Source of the DNA: Meconema thalassinum
Taxonomy: Eukaryota; Arthropoda; Insecta; Orthoptera; Tettigoniidae
Assembly (NCBI GenBank): GCA_946902985.2
Contig: OX336395.1
Location: forward strand, 287,861,065 to 287,925,064
DNA length: 64,000 nt
Direction of reading: 5' to 3'
Below are positions 34,825 through 46,545 of the stretch, piece after piece. Every line of letters starts with the position of its first letter. The first letter of the stretch is position 1. Under the pieces are notes generated by a model, which had not been told where the DNA came from, searched no databases, and was given only the letters and a program-made list of their open reading frames with translations. The translations under genes and the position numbers were made by a program.

Positions 34825-35333
34825 TGAATGGGTTCTTCCTACAGAAAAGTGTTAGTTGTGATTGAAACTTTCATGTGAAAGGTTGTCCACCATGGTGAAA
34901 CAAATATACGTGGTGAAAATGTCAAAAAGTCATCACAAAAGGGTGGCTTTAAAGCTATTCTTAATGCTGCACGTGTGGCCTCACCTGGAGAAAAGAATAA
35001 AGTGTTTGTCATTAAAAAGTGCTTCAGGCGGCACGATTACATACTAATCCAAAAAGTAAAAAAACTATTTTTATAACGTGCCCGAGTGATTCCTGTTCCA
35101 AAACGTGGAGGATTTTTACCCGCTTTGTTTGCTGGTTTATCTGTTCTGGCATCCCTGCTCGGTGGAGCAAGTGTAGTAGCACGAACCGTTAAGGCTGTTA
35201 TAGTGGCAAAGCAACAATTGAAAGAGAGTGAAACACATAATAATACCATGGAAGCCATAGCACCTCGTGGAAAAGGAGTTAAACGCAAAGTGGCCTCGTA
35301 TAAAAAGGGACTCGGCTTTTATTCGTCTTCATA
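34825..35333 (+). pseudogene. Polinton copy 2 pX/pVI-like basic protein, broken
   Basis: The N-terminal part (34825-35075) is rich in Lys/His/Arg in shifting frames with several stops. The C-terminal part (35086-35333) is open: VIPVPKRGG, then a hydrophobic Ala/Gly/Leu stretch with SLLGGA, then QQLKES and a basic tail. The order matches the copy 1 gene at 83-660. The likely role is a minor virion protein that binds DNA or acts on membranes, as in adenovirus; this is not shown by the sequence. Confidence 0.6.
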
Positions 35334-35344
35334 AAACCTTTAAT

Positions 35345-35717
35345 AAATGCACTGCCTTGACGAGCCATTACCCATGATGAAGTAATAACATATGCAAAAC
35401 TCATGAAGATTCCACACATTAGAGGTGTGTTTATGCGTAACCAATTACCATTACGTCCATGGAAGCAGGAACGTGCTGTCATTAATTTAGATGCTAGTCA
35501 TGGTCCAGGAACCCATTATGTGGCCTACGTAAAACATGGTTACACTGTGTGGTAGTTTGACAGTTTTGGAAATCTCCCTCCCACTGTAGATCTTGTTCGC
35601 TATTTCGGAAGCCGTGCAACAATATACTATAATGTGAAACGAGTGCAAAAGTTTAACACACAACAGTGCGGTTGCTTATGCTACGCCTTTCTATATAAGA
35701 CCCAACCCAAGAGGTAA
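35345..35717 (+). pseudogene. Polinton adenain-like cysteine protease, broken
   Basis: This is the maturation protease that would cleave capsid proteins (adenovirus protease/Ulp1-like fold). Visible features: VINLDASHGPGTHYVAYV with the catalytic His, then FDSFGN with the Asp, and QQCGCLCYAFL with the Gln-Cys pair near the C-terminus. A TAG interrupts the frame directly before FDSFGN, at a position where relatives usually have an aromatic residue. The start is lost in a frameshift near 35360; the ATG at 35403 lies inside the fold. The length of about 115 codons is close to the usual size. It lies between the pX-like and the minor capsid gene. Confidence 0.75.
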
Positions 35718-35726
35718 CGTGTGATT

Positions 35727-35931
35727 ATGACAACAGATAGTAAAATGTTCACAGTGCATGGACAAGGTGCTGAAGTTACCATTGACTTTTACCCTCCTAT
35801 TGAATTGGAACAAAGACCTTATGTACTTTGAAGGCTATAACGGAATTTACAACATACGTAAAAACGTCAACGACAAGTTCTACTTTGATGATTTAATGTT
35901 AACACTACCACCTGGTGGGTATACCATCGAT

Positions 35932-35962
<31 letters not shown>

Positions 35963-36830
35963 TCGTATGGCTTTTAGTGCCGGGAGTGTCCGAGGACATA
36001 TTCGGCTCGCCTGAGTCAGTAGCTGCTTCTAGCGGACACCCTAAAGGGTGAGCTACAAGTTCCGTTCAATTTCAATTAGTTCCAACTTTCGCCACCAGAT
36101 ATCAATGATACTTAGTGGTGAACGTTGGAACTTTGATAGAGCGTTCTGACGAAATCTTACCTAACAATTTTGCTTTACACAAGTTCAGTCTGTGAAAGGA
36201 TCTTTTACATGCCATAAATCTATGACATGGGACCGCCGGCTTTACTTCCCCTCCGCAGGAAGGCATACTGAAAGATTTTTAACGCTCTTAAAAAATCCGA
36301 CGACTTCGGCTGGGTTTGAACCCGCTATCTTGGGAACAGCAGTTCAGCATGCTACCGACTACGCCACCGAAGCCGCTATATCGATGATATTAACGAACAC
36401 ATATACAAAGTGCTTGTGCAACAATATGGTTTAAAGACATTTCTCGAGGGAACACACAAGTTTGAACTTGCAGGCAACGTGACTCATTGCTGCAGTATTT
36501 TATCATCCTTTATGATTGATTTTAAATCACAGCCAGATTCTATTGGACCATTACTAGGCTTTTTGCCTCAAGATCTTGAACCAAACAAGATACATAAATA
36601 AAATTACGAGGTAAAATTAATTGAATCCATCACGTCTCCGTTACATGTAATATCATTACTGACGTCTACACCAATCAAGCACCATCCCAATCACTCTACG
36701 ATTTTATTATCACATCCCCATTGTGGTTATATCATTCTGTGAAAACCCTTCAGTGGTGCTTTATGACCCTGTGATTGTTAAATCATTAGTAATATTACTT
36801 TAAGGCTGGTTAATAGAAACCAACAACACA
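35727..36830 (+). pseudogene. Polinton minor capsid-like protein, split by a SINE
   Basis: The ATG at 35727 begins a protein with FYPPIELEQ, then GYNGIYNIR and KFYFDDLMLTLPPGGYTID. This N-terminal block is typical of a Polinton structural protein, probably a minor capsid or vertex (penton-like) component; that assignment is from family context. A frameshift lies near 35810. The SINE at 35932-36385 interrupts it after GGYTID. Behind it the frame continues with KTFLEGTHKFELAG and LLGFLPQDLEPNKIH (to 36600). Further conserved-looking pieces run to about 36830 in changing frames. It ends about 100 bp before the major capsid remnant. Confidence 0.6.
35932..36385 (-). mobile_element. tRNA-derived SINE, family B, copy 1, with ATCGAT duplication
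   Basis: On the minus strand it starts AGCGGCTTCGGTGGCGTAGTC. The A-box TGGCGTAGTCGG (complement at 36355-36366) and B-box GGTTCAAACCC (complement near 36312-36322) are clear. The tail is (AAAT)n. ATCGAT occurs at 35926-35931 and 36380-36385, and merging them restores the Polinton frame. The body (36078-36190) matches the 117-bp satellite at 48.2 kb. Confidence 0.88.
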
Positions 36831-36977
36831 TCCAGTTAAATCCTCACACGCCTGTGACCCATAAATTGGTTTTGAAGTCAGTATGAAGTTGGTGTATAAA
36901 GTAACTACACCGTGAGTTTAGGTTAACACGTGTCAACGAGCAGTTGTTTCAACACCTTGGCAATACTTTACAACAAC

Positions 36978-37805
36978 ATCATGAATTCCATCCTAGAGGT
37001 GGTCAACGAATTTGAAGAACAAGCGGGCATTGTAAGGATTGAACCTCATTTCTATCAACCCCAGACACCGGGACTAAATAACAATGATGAGATTCAATTT
37101 GTTATTAATAAATCAATACATTTACACCCTACCCCATGAAAGTGACATTCAAACTCAAGCTCGGCTCACAAAAGGAGATGGTTCCACACCAACAACATCA
37201 ACATTAGCCAACCATGCTTTTGTCTTTCTTTTTTTTCTGAGGTACGCTATGTGATTAATGATAATGTGGTGTATATTATTCGAAATGTAGGCATAAAAAA
37301 GTCTGATGAAATTGTATCCCTCTTATGGGAGTGAAGAATGTAATACACTTTGTATGGCTGGTTGGTGCCCCAGCTCAAGCAATGACTGGATGATTCACAC
37401 CGATGGAACCTTTACAGGATATTTACCACTCAAGATCATTTTGGGTTTTTCAGAAGATCACAAGCGTATCGTGGTAAACGCCAGGCAAGTGCTTTATCTT
37501 GTTAGAGACAGGAGTGATAATAATGCGCTCAAGGGTGCCGATGCGGGGCTAGAGGATTTAAAGATTCAGCTGCAACGCCTCATATGAAAAGTACCACATG
37601 TTACCCTTGAAGATCGTAAAAAACCGGACTTGCTCAAGATTGTTGAAAAGGATTTAGCATTACCCATACAATTTAGAAGCTGGGCGCTACATGAGTACCC
37701 ACTATTACCAACTTCTGATAAACACTGTTGGAGTGTGAAATCTGCACGCCACACAGAGAGACCTCTCTACGTCTTGGTTGGCTTTCTAACCAATCGCAAG
37801 TATTG
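36978..37805 (+). pseudogene. Polinton major capsid-like protein, N-terminal and middle part
   Basis: The frame opens with IVRIEPHFYQPQ and NNDEIQFVIN, then has frameshifts across 37130-37310 (SEVRYVINDNVV is visible). It then runs from 37360 with DGTFTGYLPLKIILGFSEDHK, and after an in-frame TGA at 37585-37587 (probably from Trp) continues with KVPHVTLED, FRSWALHEYPLL and VGFLTNRKY. This is the conserved capsid protein of invertebrate Polintons; I take it as the major, double jelly-roll type, which needs a structure-based search. It stops near 37805 at the insertion and resumes near 41625. Confidence 0.6.
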
Positions 37806-40800
37806 TGCCCGTCACAGGAAGTTAGATGGTCCACCACCAACCGTGCGTGGCTTTCCAGATAACCACATCCTTGAATACATATGGCGTAAGAGGATCGGAG
37901 TACACTCCATGTAGGGCTATTCCGGCAAAAGACTCCGCGTCATCATAGGGATCAGGTTCCCATCATAGCTTAAGTCATAGACATCCCAAGCAAATGTAAC
38001 CTCAAACAAACTACTAAATTAAAATCCAGGCTTAAGTAAAATTCACAAAATGGTTTATTGAAGTCTCCGAACCCCTATCCTACCATCGGAGGGTATCAGT
38101 CGGCTAATCCGCTAACTAACAAAAATAAATAAACAAAAAGAGATAAACAATCATTAACTATCAAAATGAACCCCTCTCTATTGGTCCTAAATACAATCAA
38201 CAAGCACTAGCAAAGCTTGGGAAATGATACAAAAGGATTTTAATGAAATTTACAATGAAAAAGGCATGAAGTTTTCAAGTGAAAAATAATGTTGGCCAAT
38301 CGTCAAACATGACAGAAAAATAAACAAAGTAAACTAGGACCCTCCCGTATTTATATTTAATTTTAAGTGATCTAACTAATCCTGAATTTAAACTAACTTA
38401 CGGCGACAAGCATCCGCAGAATATCAAACTAAACAAAAGATCTAAATTGCTTTTCAGTCATCGTTTACAACATAAATAATTTACAATCAACTGTACAACA
38501 AAAGGTCTACAAGTAGTAGAGGAAAGATTGGAATAGGTGTACAAAACAATCAATAAATAAATATCACACACAAGAGTATTCTTATTAGTCCTGCCTACAA
38601 CTTGATGGTTACTGTTTGCTTCCATCGGTCATCTATAATGTGTAAGCTAAAAACTGAAAATACTGTTCGTTAACAGTAGAACAAATTAAATGGTTCACGG
38701 CCTACAAGTTGAAAAACTCTGGGTAAACCAAATCCCTGTCAGTCGAACGTGTCAGCTGCTAGAAGCTTAATCTAAATGAAAAATAAATCGACACATCACA
38801 GAGCAATGGTCAGCGAGTTATAAACGAGGATGAAAGTTAATCAGGCGTTTAGTCATTAACGAGAATTATAACATTCGTTTGAGTTCATTATATCTTCCTA
38901 TTTAATTTATAATTATTAGTTGTCGTTCGTCTAAGATTCATTAATTTAAAGATTGACCAAGTGCAAGGCTTCCTAACTAGTGGATAAGACCACATGTGTG
39001 CAACCCAAGTACACGCGAACATGCCTACTCCGAGCTATCAAAAAGCTCAAAGACCGTACTAAAGTAACACTGTGTGTCTGCCTGGATCACGTCAGGAACC
39101 TCGGTCTGTCAAGCGCTCAGCTTTGAAAAAAGGCCGGCAATCTCAACAAAAAGTATGGGCAACCACCCTATCATCGTGTATGAAAACACGGCAAGAACTT
39201 TCACAACATGTGAGAAAAATTATCATAGCCTCAAAAATATGTCAATCAGTGTCACAAGACAACTCTAATATCTTAAACAACAAAATCTTATCCAAATATT
39301 CTTCGCTCACAACACATGCGAATATCGTTAATAGAATTGGTGACCTGCTGTCACATTGTATCTTTGCATTCCAAAGAAGTAGCGGTCAACATGACCTAGT
39401 TTTAACAAGCTTATAAAAACTGGCTTATTCAGAATAAATCCTTCATCAAAAGTATTAGCATGGCAGTTGTCAAAAAGTCATGTCTCATTTGAGATTCTCG
39501 GTTGGCATCACTGCGCGTGACCATGAAGACACTTGTCCTCTCTAGTAAAATACATTTGTTCATTCTCAAACTGTTACGAGTTGCTTTGGCCAACAGTAAA
39601 ATCTAAAGTGTTCGTTTCATTAGTATATAGGATCCACAAAAATGTTCAAATAATGATCCTACACTTGCAGTTCATAAGCTAGCACTCATTGTAATGTTCG
39701 TGATGTAGAAATAGTAGTCAAAAATTATGAAGAATGATATGCTTGCATGGGCAAAGCAAACAATACAAGACGAGAGATATTCCACTCGTACTAAGGTGTT
39801 TGGATGATATTACGCTCACAGCGGGTTATTCACAAATTATACATGTGCATTCTAGGCACTTCAAATGTACTAAATAAATATTCACACCATATAAAACAGT
39901 GGCGTTAATTGTAAATGATCCGTTACTAGTGTGAATCTGGATTAGAAATACTAAGAGAAATATATTACACTCCTTCACACTGAATCTAGTGGCAGACTTT
40001 CCACTATCCAAAAAATGTATTACACAAAAATAGGTAAATGGGTAAACCCTCCCATTAAACAAAACGCCCTCTCAGTGGCGTGCTTCACATGTTACTAAAT
40101 AGGAGCTAAAAATAAGGAGTTCAGCAACAGCAGATTAATTAGCAAAATGTACTGCTCTGTTAAATCATTGACACAATTGGTTTGTTCAAAGTGAAATTCA
40201 TAGTGACTTTAGTGCACAGTGAGAGAAAAGCACACATTATCCAAGTGACTAACTCATGAATGGGAAATGTATTGGAAACGTACGCTGCGATGTGCATGGA
40301 AATGTGAAAAATAACCATAGACGGTATACTAAAAGAAACAAAACTAAATAAATCCTACCTAGATGACTGTGAATCCAAGTACGGTCGTTAAAACTACTCC
40401 ACCAAAAACCATCTCTTAAGAAAAGATATTAATCATGACTCACGGCGAAGAAAATGTTTGATCACCTCATTCCAACAGGAATAATTGAGGGGTAAATCCT
40501 TTCCATCTTGAGCGTGGGCAAGACCTCCAGCGCTCGTCCGGAGACATTGTACTGCGTCCTTCGGCTTCCATCTTATTGTGCTGCTATGGTGCTCGGTCTC
40601 TATATCATCAGGTGTTTAAGCCATTATCACCAACATGGTGAACGGTGATGAAATGCTTCTCTCTTTGAGGATTTCATACATCGTGTAGCCTAGGCGTTAT
40701 TAATTTCCACAAGAAAATCACTGCTTCTAGCGTGGTTTCACAGAAAAACACAGCTCCTACACTTGATAATTTGCAGACATTATTTTAACAAATGGCCATG

Positions 40801-41624
40801 TCTGCTTCACAGACTCTACTGGAAAGAAGCACATGTCTGCTCACATTCACTGTCTCTCGTTGTGACAAATTGTATGAGCTTAAATCGTCGACATCCGTCG
40901 CTCAAGAAAATCGTGACTCCACACAGCGTGGATTATCATAAGTAATTTTCGCAGATGTGAAATATAACACTTGCACTATTTAAATCACAGACACTAGAAA
41001 TTATGGATGGCACAAAGATCGGCCATGCTTGGTCTTATGAACATTGACCATGCGTCTGGTTGAATTATCGTAGTTTTCCACAGATTTTGAATGCTCAATT
41101 AGCAATAATTTCACAAAATTTTCACTATGCACACATCGTGCGATAAGATTGACTGGATTACGTTTCCAAACGGATTGATTCTTTCACTTGTATAAATTTT
41201 CCTCGGTCCCTCGACCGGACTGGTGCAGCCGCGTGTTACACACGTGCGGTGCTAGACTTGGAAGTAGAATGCTTTCTTTTCGGAAGCGGGTGGACTGGCT
41301 TCGAGACTAGTCAATTCGTTGAGCAACTCTTGACGTTCCTCCGGATTTTCCGCAATGTCATACCATAGTCTCAAGTACAATATTAATAATATTAGGCCAT
41401 TTCTCATTGGGAAATTATGCAGAAATACTGGATGTGGTAAATTCAAATGTGCACATAAAAGAATACCTTCTTTAATCATGGTAAAACAAATATTGACGAT
41501 CTTCCAATGAAGTCAAAAGTACAACTGCATCTTTCTGGATGCATTCAGATATTCTTTCACTCAGCTTACCAACTCTAGCATAAAAATAATCACCAGAATG
41601 AGTGAATACGGACTCAGTATCTAC
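37806..41624. mobile_element. Unclassified ~3.8-kb insertion in the capsid gene
   Basis: The capsid reading ends near NRKY and resumes after about 3.8 kb with a DASQFD segment, so this block is foreign. It is AT-rich. The left 110 bp holds an open stretch with PPPTVRGFPDNHILEYIWRK that I cannot place. Near the right side a minus frame (41479-41252, with ILLILYLRLWYDI, a membrane-like run) is followed by TGTAACACGCGG, which could be an LTR start. No transposase or RT was seen. Boundaries are within tens of bases only, and no target duplication was found. Confidence 0.45.
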
Positions 41625-42010
41625 ACACCAAAGATGCATCTCAATTTGATCAAATACAATATTGAGAAATATACGTCTCTTCCTGAATAGTGCTAAATTT
41701 CCCTATGAAGGATTGGATTTAAACTTTTCAAATGATAAGTTTGGTGGACTCTACATGTTTTTTAAAATTCCAGTCATCCTATTATCAGAAAGAGGAATGT
41801 CCAATGGTAACACCTCAAGAGTTTAAGGCAAAGGCTCCACTGGTGGTGTTTTATTGTTCCTATTTAGAGGAGGCTGTAAAGGTAACCAATATTGATATTC
41901 AGATATATTTTGAAAATCATGGTAACATTCCATCAAACACGACGAGAAACATATGTACTCTCATCCACTCTCGAACCAAGTGACTAGCGTATAAATAGGA
42001 GGTGAACAAG
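41625..42010 (+). pseudogene. Polinton major capsid-like protein, C-terminal part
   Basis: Pieces in shifting frames read KDASQFDQI, then ILRNIRLFLNSAKFPYEG, then LDLNFSNDKFGGLYMFFKIP. This is the expected C-terminal continuation of the capsid protein that breaks off near 37805. A further tail to about 42010 is full of stops. The pieces after the insertion follow without overlap with the left part, which supports a simple insertion rather than two separate genes. Confidence 0.6.
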
Positions 42011-42027
42011 AGGAATGCAGCTCAGTC

Positions 42028-42471
42028 ATGGATTGCCTCAATGCAACAAGAGGTGTAACACCATTAATTTTAAAATCTGAGGAACAATGTTTCAAAACAT
42101 TTGCGACATGGTCTGTGCCATTCATTAACCCTCAAGCCTTGACAGCAGCAGGTTTCTAGTATTTAAGAAGAAGTGATGAAGTTAAATGGGTGTTTTGTTC
42201 AATCACCATAGATCAGTGGCAAGAGAGTGATGGACCTATGCAAGAACATCAACGCTGGTCGCCAGCCTGCCCCTACCTTCGTCAAATGGATGTGGGTAAT
42301 ATTCCAGGTCATTCAAGCTATCCCTCACTAGTACCCCTCAGTGATGGAAAATATTATGACACGTGTGGACCCTATGGTATTAACAGTGCTCTGTGTAAAG
42401 CTAGTGTAAAGCCAAGATCAAGAAAGGATTTATGTACAAACACTACCATTAGAGACATTGGGTCAACATAG
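42028..42471 (+). pseudogene. BIR-domain (IAP-like) protein carried by Polinton copy 2
   Basis: The ATG at 42028 opens a frame of about 148 codons with one internal TAG (42157-42159). Residues about 20-80 form a BIR domain: CFKTFATW, NPQALTAAGF, then the zinc site. The expected pattern is C-x2-C-x16-H-x6-C. Here the second Cys, the His 17 residues later (MQEHQRW) and the last Cys (SPACPY) are all at the right spacing, while the first Cys is replaced by Trp (KWVFC). The TAG sits just after AAGF, where BIRs have an aromatic residue. Behind the domain is a tail with DTCGPYGI. No RING finger was seen. BIR proteins bind caspases or other partners; in a virus-like element an anti-death role is plausible but not shown. 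Confidence 0.8.
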
Positions 42472-42693
42472 ATGTCATGGAAGATATAGACATAGAAGAC
42501 TATGTTGTATGGATTGGTATAGACCCTATCCTAAATTAGAAAATGTAAACCTTGTTCTGATTTGTTTATAAATACAATAGTATAAACCATCTTTTGTTTA
42601 TTTTATCTTACTGATATCCTTTCCTTTAAGTGGTAGGAGTAAGATTAGACATAAGTCTGTGGACTACAGTTTGTGGTAGTAAAAAGATTAAAC

Positions 42694-43243
42694 ATGCCAC
42701 ATATACTAGTGGTATGTATACAGGGCTTTATGGTTAATGCAAACAAGTTTATATTCAAAGAAGTGGCCATTATCGATTGCACTACGCTTTGGAAACCTAA
42801 ACTAAATCATCTAGTGTTTAAACCACCTTTCCCATTACATTTGCAGACAGTTAAGGACAAAAGACAAACCCATTGGATACAAACTTATTTAGGGTTGCGA
42901 TGGTGTGAAGGAACCATTCCCTATAAATACCTATCCACGGTTATGAATGTGCATTTATAAATAGCGGATGATGTACTTGTCAAGGGAAATGAATAACGTG
43001 AATGGCTTCTAGAGTTTCTGTCTCCCACTTGTATATGTGTAGATCTCATGGATTTGGGCTGTCCTTCACTACAAACCCTTCTCCTCGATACACCACTGTG
43101 TGAAGTAGATAATAAAGCTCTTCTTCATGCGTGGAAGCTGTTTGATTGGTTGACATGAGGTGCATGCCAGGATGTAATGGCTTTGAATAAAACTGAAATG
43201 TCACTTACTCCAGCCAGTGGTGAGATTGAAACTAGTGAGCTAT
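42694..43243 (+). pseudogene. Polinton conserved protein with IQGF motif, broken
   Basis: The ATG at 42694 gives MPHILVVCIQGF, followed by NKFIFKEVAI, then VFKPPFP and WCEGTIPY. Stops at 42958-42960 and about 43001-43003 break it; the same frame then continues with REWLLEFL, DLGCPSLQ and DNKALLHAWKLFDWL. Small proteins with an (L/I)QGF start followed by KE(V/A)(A/I) are common in invertebrate Polintons. The layout (short N-terminal strand, KE, a later H/W-rich part and a Cys pair) resembles a degenerate DEDD exonuclease fold, but I do not see the full set of acidic residues. Function unknown. It is 223 bp downstream of the BIR gene. Confidence 0.5.
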
Positions 43244-43254
43244 AAAGACCTGTC

Positions 43255-43980
43255 ATGTCTGTTTGTTCCATGATGGAGTTGGGAGATAACGCCATAGAAC
43301 AAGCTATTGTGAATTTTTTGTATGTGTAAAAAGATGCTAAACAGTTTCACAAAAGAAGAATTGAATGTATTACCAAAAGCATTTACTTTTACGTTGCAGC
43401 TAATGCTCTAAAATAAATTTGGGATAGCGTACCTAGTGATTGGTCACGTGATCCTGTTTTATCGGAATTAAAACCTTGTGACAACTACGAGCATCATCAT
43501 CAAGTGTCTATCGCTAAAATACGTTCTCTGCGCCAGTGTGGAACCTTTCAACACATAAAACTGTATTATGGACATACAATCCAGTGTAAAGACTCTTTTT
43601 CTTCATTCCACGGGTGTGATGGGAAGGAAAGGCAACAACGACCGCTGCAGCGGAAAGAGACCAAAAGTGTACGTCACCACCTGAAAAAGATTTGCCTAAC
43701 GTGTACTGGTCATGGTCTCGATGATAAAGTGATTGATTTACTCTATTTTGAACTTCATTTACCTGGTTATTAGTACTGCGGACCAGGAACCAAGTTGGAT
43801 GATCGACTTACTCGTGGCGATGCAGGCAATAACACTTTGGATAAAGTATGTATGGCTCACGACATTTCTTACCGTAATAGTCAACCTGAATCAAGACGTG
43901 CAGCAGATAAAGTGTTGTTGATAAGGCGAAGCAGCGTGTTATGGCATCTGAAGTCTCCGTAGCCGGATGGCTGCTCGGGT
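43255..43980 (+). pseudogene. Phospholipase A2-like protein carried by Polinton copy 2
   Basis: The start is probably the ATG at 43255. The first third is broken by stops and shifts (43318, 43413). From 43504 the frame is open. Near the end the segment YCGPGTKLDDRL is followed by DKVCMAHDISY. This is the arrangement of a secreted-type PLA2: a calcium-binding Gly loop (YxGPG) and the catalytic His-Asp with nearby Cys and Tyr, as in the parvovirus VP1 unique region. A TAG at 43771-43773 directly precedes YCGPG and probably came from CAG (Gln). A helical, basic tail follows. In parvoviruses such a domain helps leave the endosome; a similar virion role here is inference. Confidence 0.7.
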
Positions 43981-44640
43981 TGTGATAGGTGCTATGAAAG
44001 TAAAATAAATGATGAGTGCGCGTGAACATAATAAAAAAGGAATAATGGATTGTTTTTGTATTTTGTAATGTTATAATATATATAAAATAAAAAAGTAATG
44101 CAAGATAACGTATTTTTATTTACAGTCAACCCATATATACATTTTATAATAGTACATATTATTTTCATTCCACTTGTTTGGTTTTCTCATCCTGGACTTT
44201 TTAAAATCATTTTTCCTATAATATAAAAAGCAACATGTTACACCAAAATGTATTACTCATTATCTTTTCACTAAACTACAGTAGTCTAACATTATAAATT
44301 ATATTTAAAATTTTTAAAAAATATATTACTATATAAACATACTACAAACAATACAATATGGTGACCATCAGACTTCAGTAAATTAATAGTCGTCAATGCG
44401 ACTGTTTCCCCAAGCAAGAGTATGAAATGTGTTGGGTATAATGAATCGTTTGTTGACTTCATTACTTAAAGCAACTTTGTTCTGCTAATTAGTATGTAGC
44501 TGATGAATTTTGCTTCTAAAAACACACATTTTCATATATAATATAGGTGGGTTACTGACTATACAGTTTTTATAATAACTCATACCTAACTCTTAACTAA
44601 CAACATTCTTTTTTACTCCTTTAATTTTTTATCACTACAT
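43981..44640. other. AT-rich spacer between the convergent PLA2-like and PolB genes
   Basis: This is a very AT-rich stretch (many AATATAT words) where two gene rows converge. No gene or clear repeat was found. Confidence 0.5.
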
Positions 44641-46545
44641 CATTAATCGCCTACAAAGGTGTTTATAACAACACCAGCACATTCATCCTTAAGTTTTCCA
44701 AGAACCTTTTTGTTTACTAGAGGTAAATGGTAAATACTATCCTTGGGCTAGTCACTTTTATCAAATCTATTTAGCTCAGTTTCGATATCATCATAAAAAT
44801 CGTCAGTTTTAAGCTCATAAATAAATGAATCTGTGTCTGTATAGAGTAATTTAGCATTATCATGATAGTTTTTCTACATGCGTCAATAAAAATCTTTTTC
44901 AAAGGCTTTTGTTGACAGTGTTCTTAAATTATTGTTCAGATCAATATATGGCTTGAGCCATGCTGACTGATGAAATTGTAATACGCGATGAATTTTAGTT
45001 AATTTCAATCCAAGCTGTAGACACTGTTTCAAGGTTTGATAATGTATTACATATCTGCATTTATCATTCACATTAGCAATTAACATTTTCGTTCGTAATA
45101 TGATGTACGGGGATTTCATATTCTCAGGACAAAATGGTAAATCATTATGGTCATCATGTAACTCATTAGGGTACTCAAGATTTACCTCTAAAATATATCC
45201 TTTATCATCGTTATCATTTAGATTATCAACATGTAAGACATCAATTTCAGGCTGTGTCAGACACCGAAAATCTTTCAGTGGTAGATAATGACTCATAGCC
45301 CAACCATATTTGTTATTTGCATAAAGGTAGACGATATACTTTGACTCTTCACAAGGGTTATAACTAGGCAGGTATTTATTATTCGCTTTAGAATACCGTC
45401 CACTACATTGCCTTAATCCACTTCGAATTGATGATTTTATAAAATTAATCATGTCTATATCAGTCATCAATTCTAAATTTACTTTTGTATTGTTTTTCAA
45501 CAATGGAATAAAACTTAACCCAGGACCAGTAAAATACTGACAAGGATCAAGGTCATAAGTTTTCATACAAACATTCCGGAAATTTTCAAAAACATCTGCT
45601 AATGACAGCACATCTGTCTGCAAGTGTATGTCTGAAAATTCACCAAAAGTTTGAATGTCAAACTGTGTCCATACACGTTGAGCATGTAAATATTCCTGAT
45701 CACTGATAAGACTTGTGTTTAAGGGACTTAAATATGCATCTTTTGGTGGTAAAAAACACTCCTCAAGACGTTCCACACAGTTAATATATTCATAAGGGAA
45801 AATACTCTTTTGACGAATCAAGTGAAAATCATCTTTGGGAAAGACACGCTGAATTTTGCGAATCTGACCTGATTTTAAATTACTAGCCAAGTAGTTATGC
45901 CAAGTAGTCTTGATAAGCTTTATCAAGACTACTTGGCATAAAGCGGAATGAATCTAAAAATCGCAGTTTTATAGTTTTCTTATTGTTAGTTTTGATGTAT
46001 TATGTGAACGATATGTATTGTTCCTTATCGTTTGTAATCGCATCAATTCATATCTGAAGCTCCAAATTCTTTAACGATAAAGTGGTTATCGTATTTGCTA
46101 CCATTATGAAGAATGACTGGAATGAATATAGTTACTTTATACTTTAAATTACATTCTTGATGAACAGCACCACGATATTTTCCTGTTAAATGGTCATGAT
46201 CGCGAACCCTATCTGTATATAAACATTCACCACATATAAAACAATTAGTTTCAGTTTCAAAACTCATTTGCTCTAATGAAGTTAGTGGCTCCATTGGAAT
46301 GATTGTATTTAAAATAGAGGATATACGGATTGCATCTTTTTCAAGTCTTTCCATAAAAACTTGAGGAGCGTCAGGTCCTCTATAGAGCTCAAACTTATTT
46401 AACGAGTCATCATAACTACATTTAATACAATATGCAAAGCTAAAAGGTTCATTAATGTGAGTAGTGTAGGTTAAAGTTTTGATTGGATTCGATGAACATG
46501 TATTAAATGGCTTTAGCAAAGCCTCAAAGTCAGCATATATAACAA
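44640..46545 (-). pseudogene. Polinton protein-primed DNA polymerase B, exonuclease and polymerase part
   Basis: The family B protein-primed polymerase would copy the linear element. Minus frames 46545-46043 hold the ExoI motif (IYADFEALL), a zinc-like CFICGECL with RDHDHLTG, and ExoII (LHNGSKYDNHFI). The frame 45926-44883 holds ExoIII (LQTDVLSLADVFENF), the linker YFTGPGLSF, and polymerase motif A in which the usual Asp is lost (YLYANNKYGWAMS). A deletion follows FEKDFY: motif B (the KxxxNxxYG type) is missing, and the fragment 44880-44650 goes straight to motif C (YTDTDSF). Frameshifts lie near 46000 and 44880. The motif A change and the loss of motif B make it inactive. Confidence 0.88.

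Noticed and set aside
37630..37914. Independent host gene
   Set aside because: The frame continues the Polinton capsid reading upstream across a single TGA, and its last 35 codons are inserted sequence.
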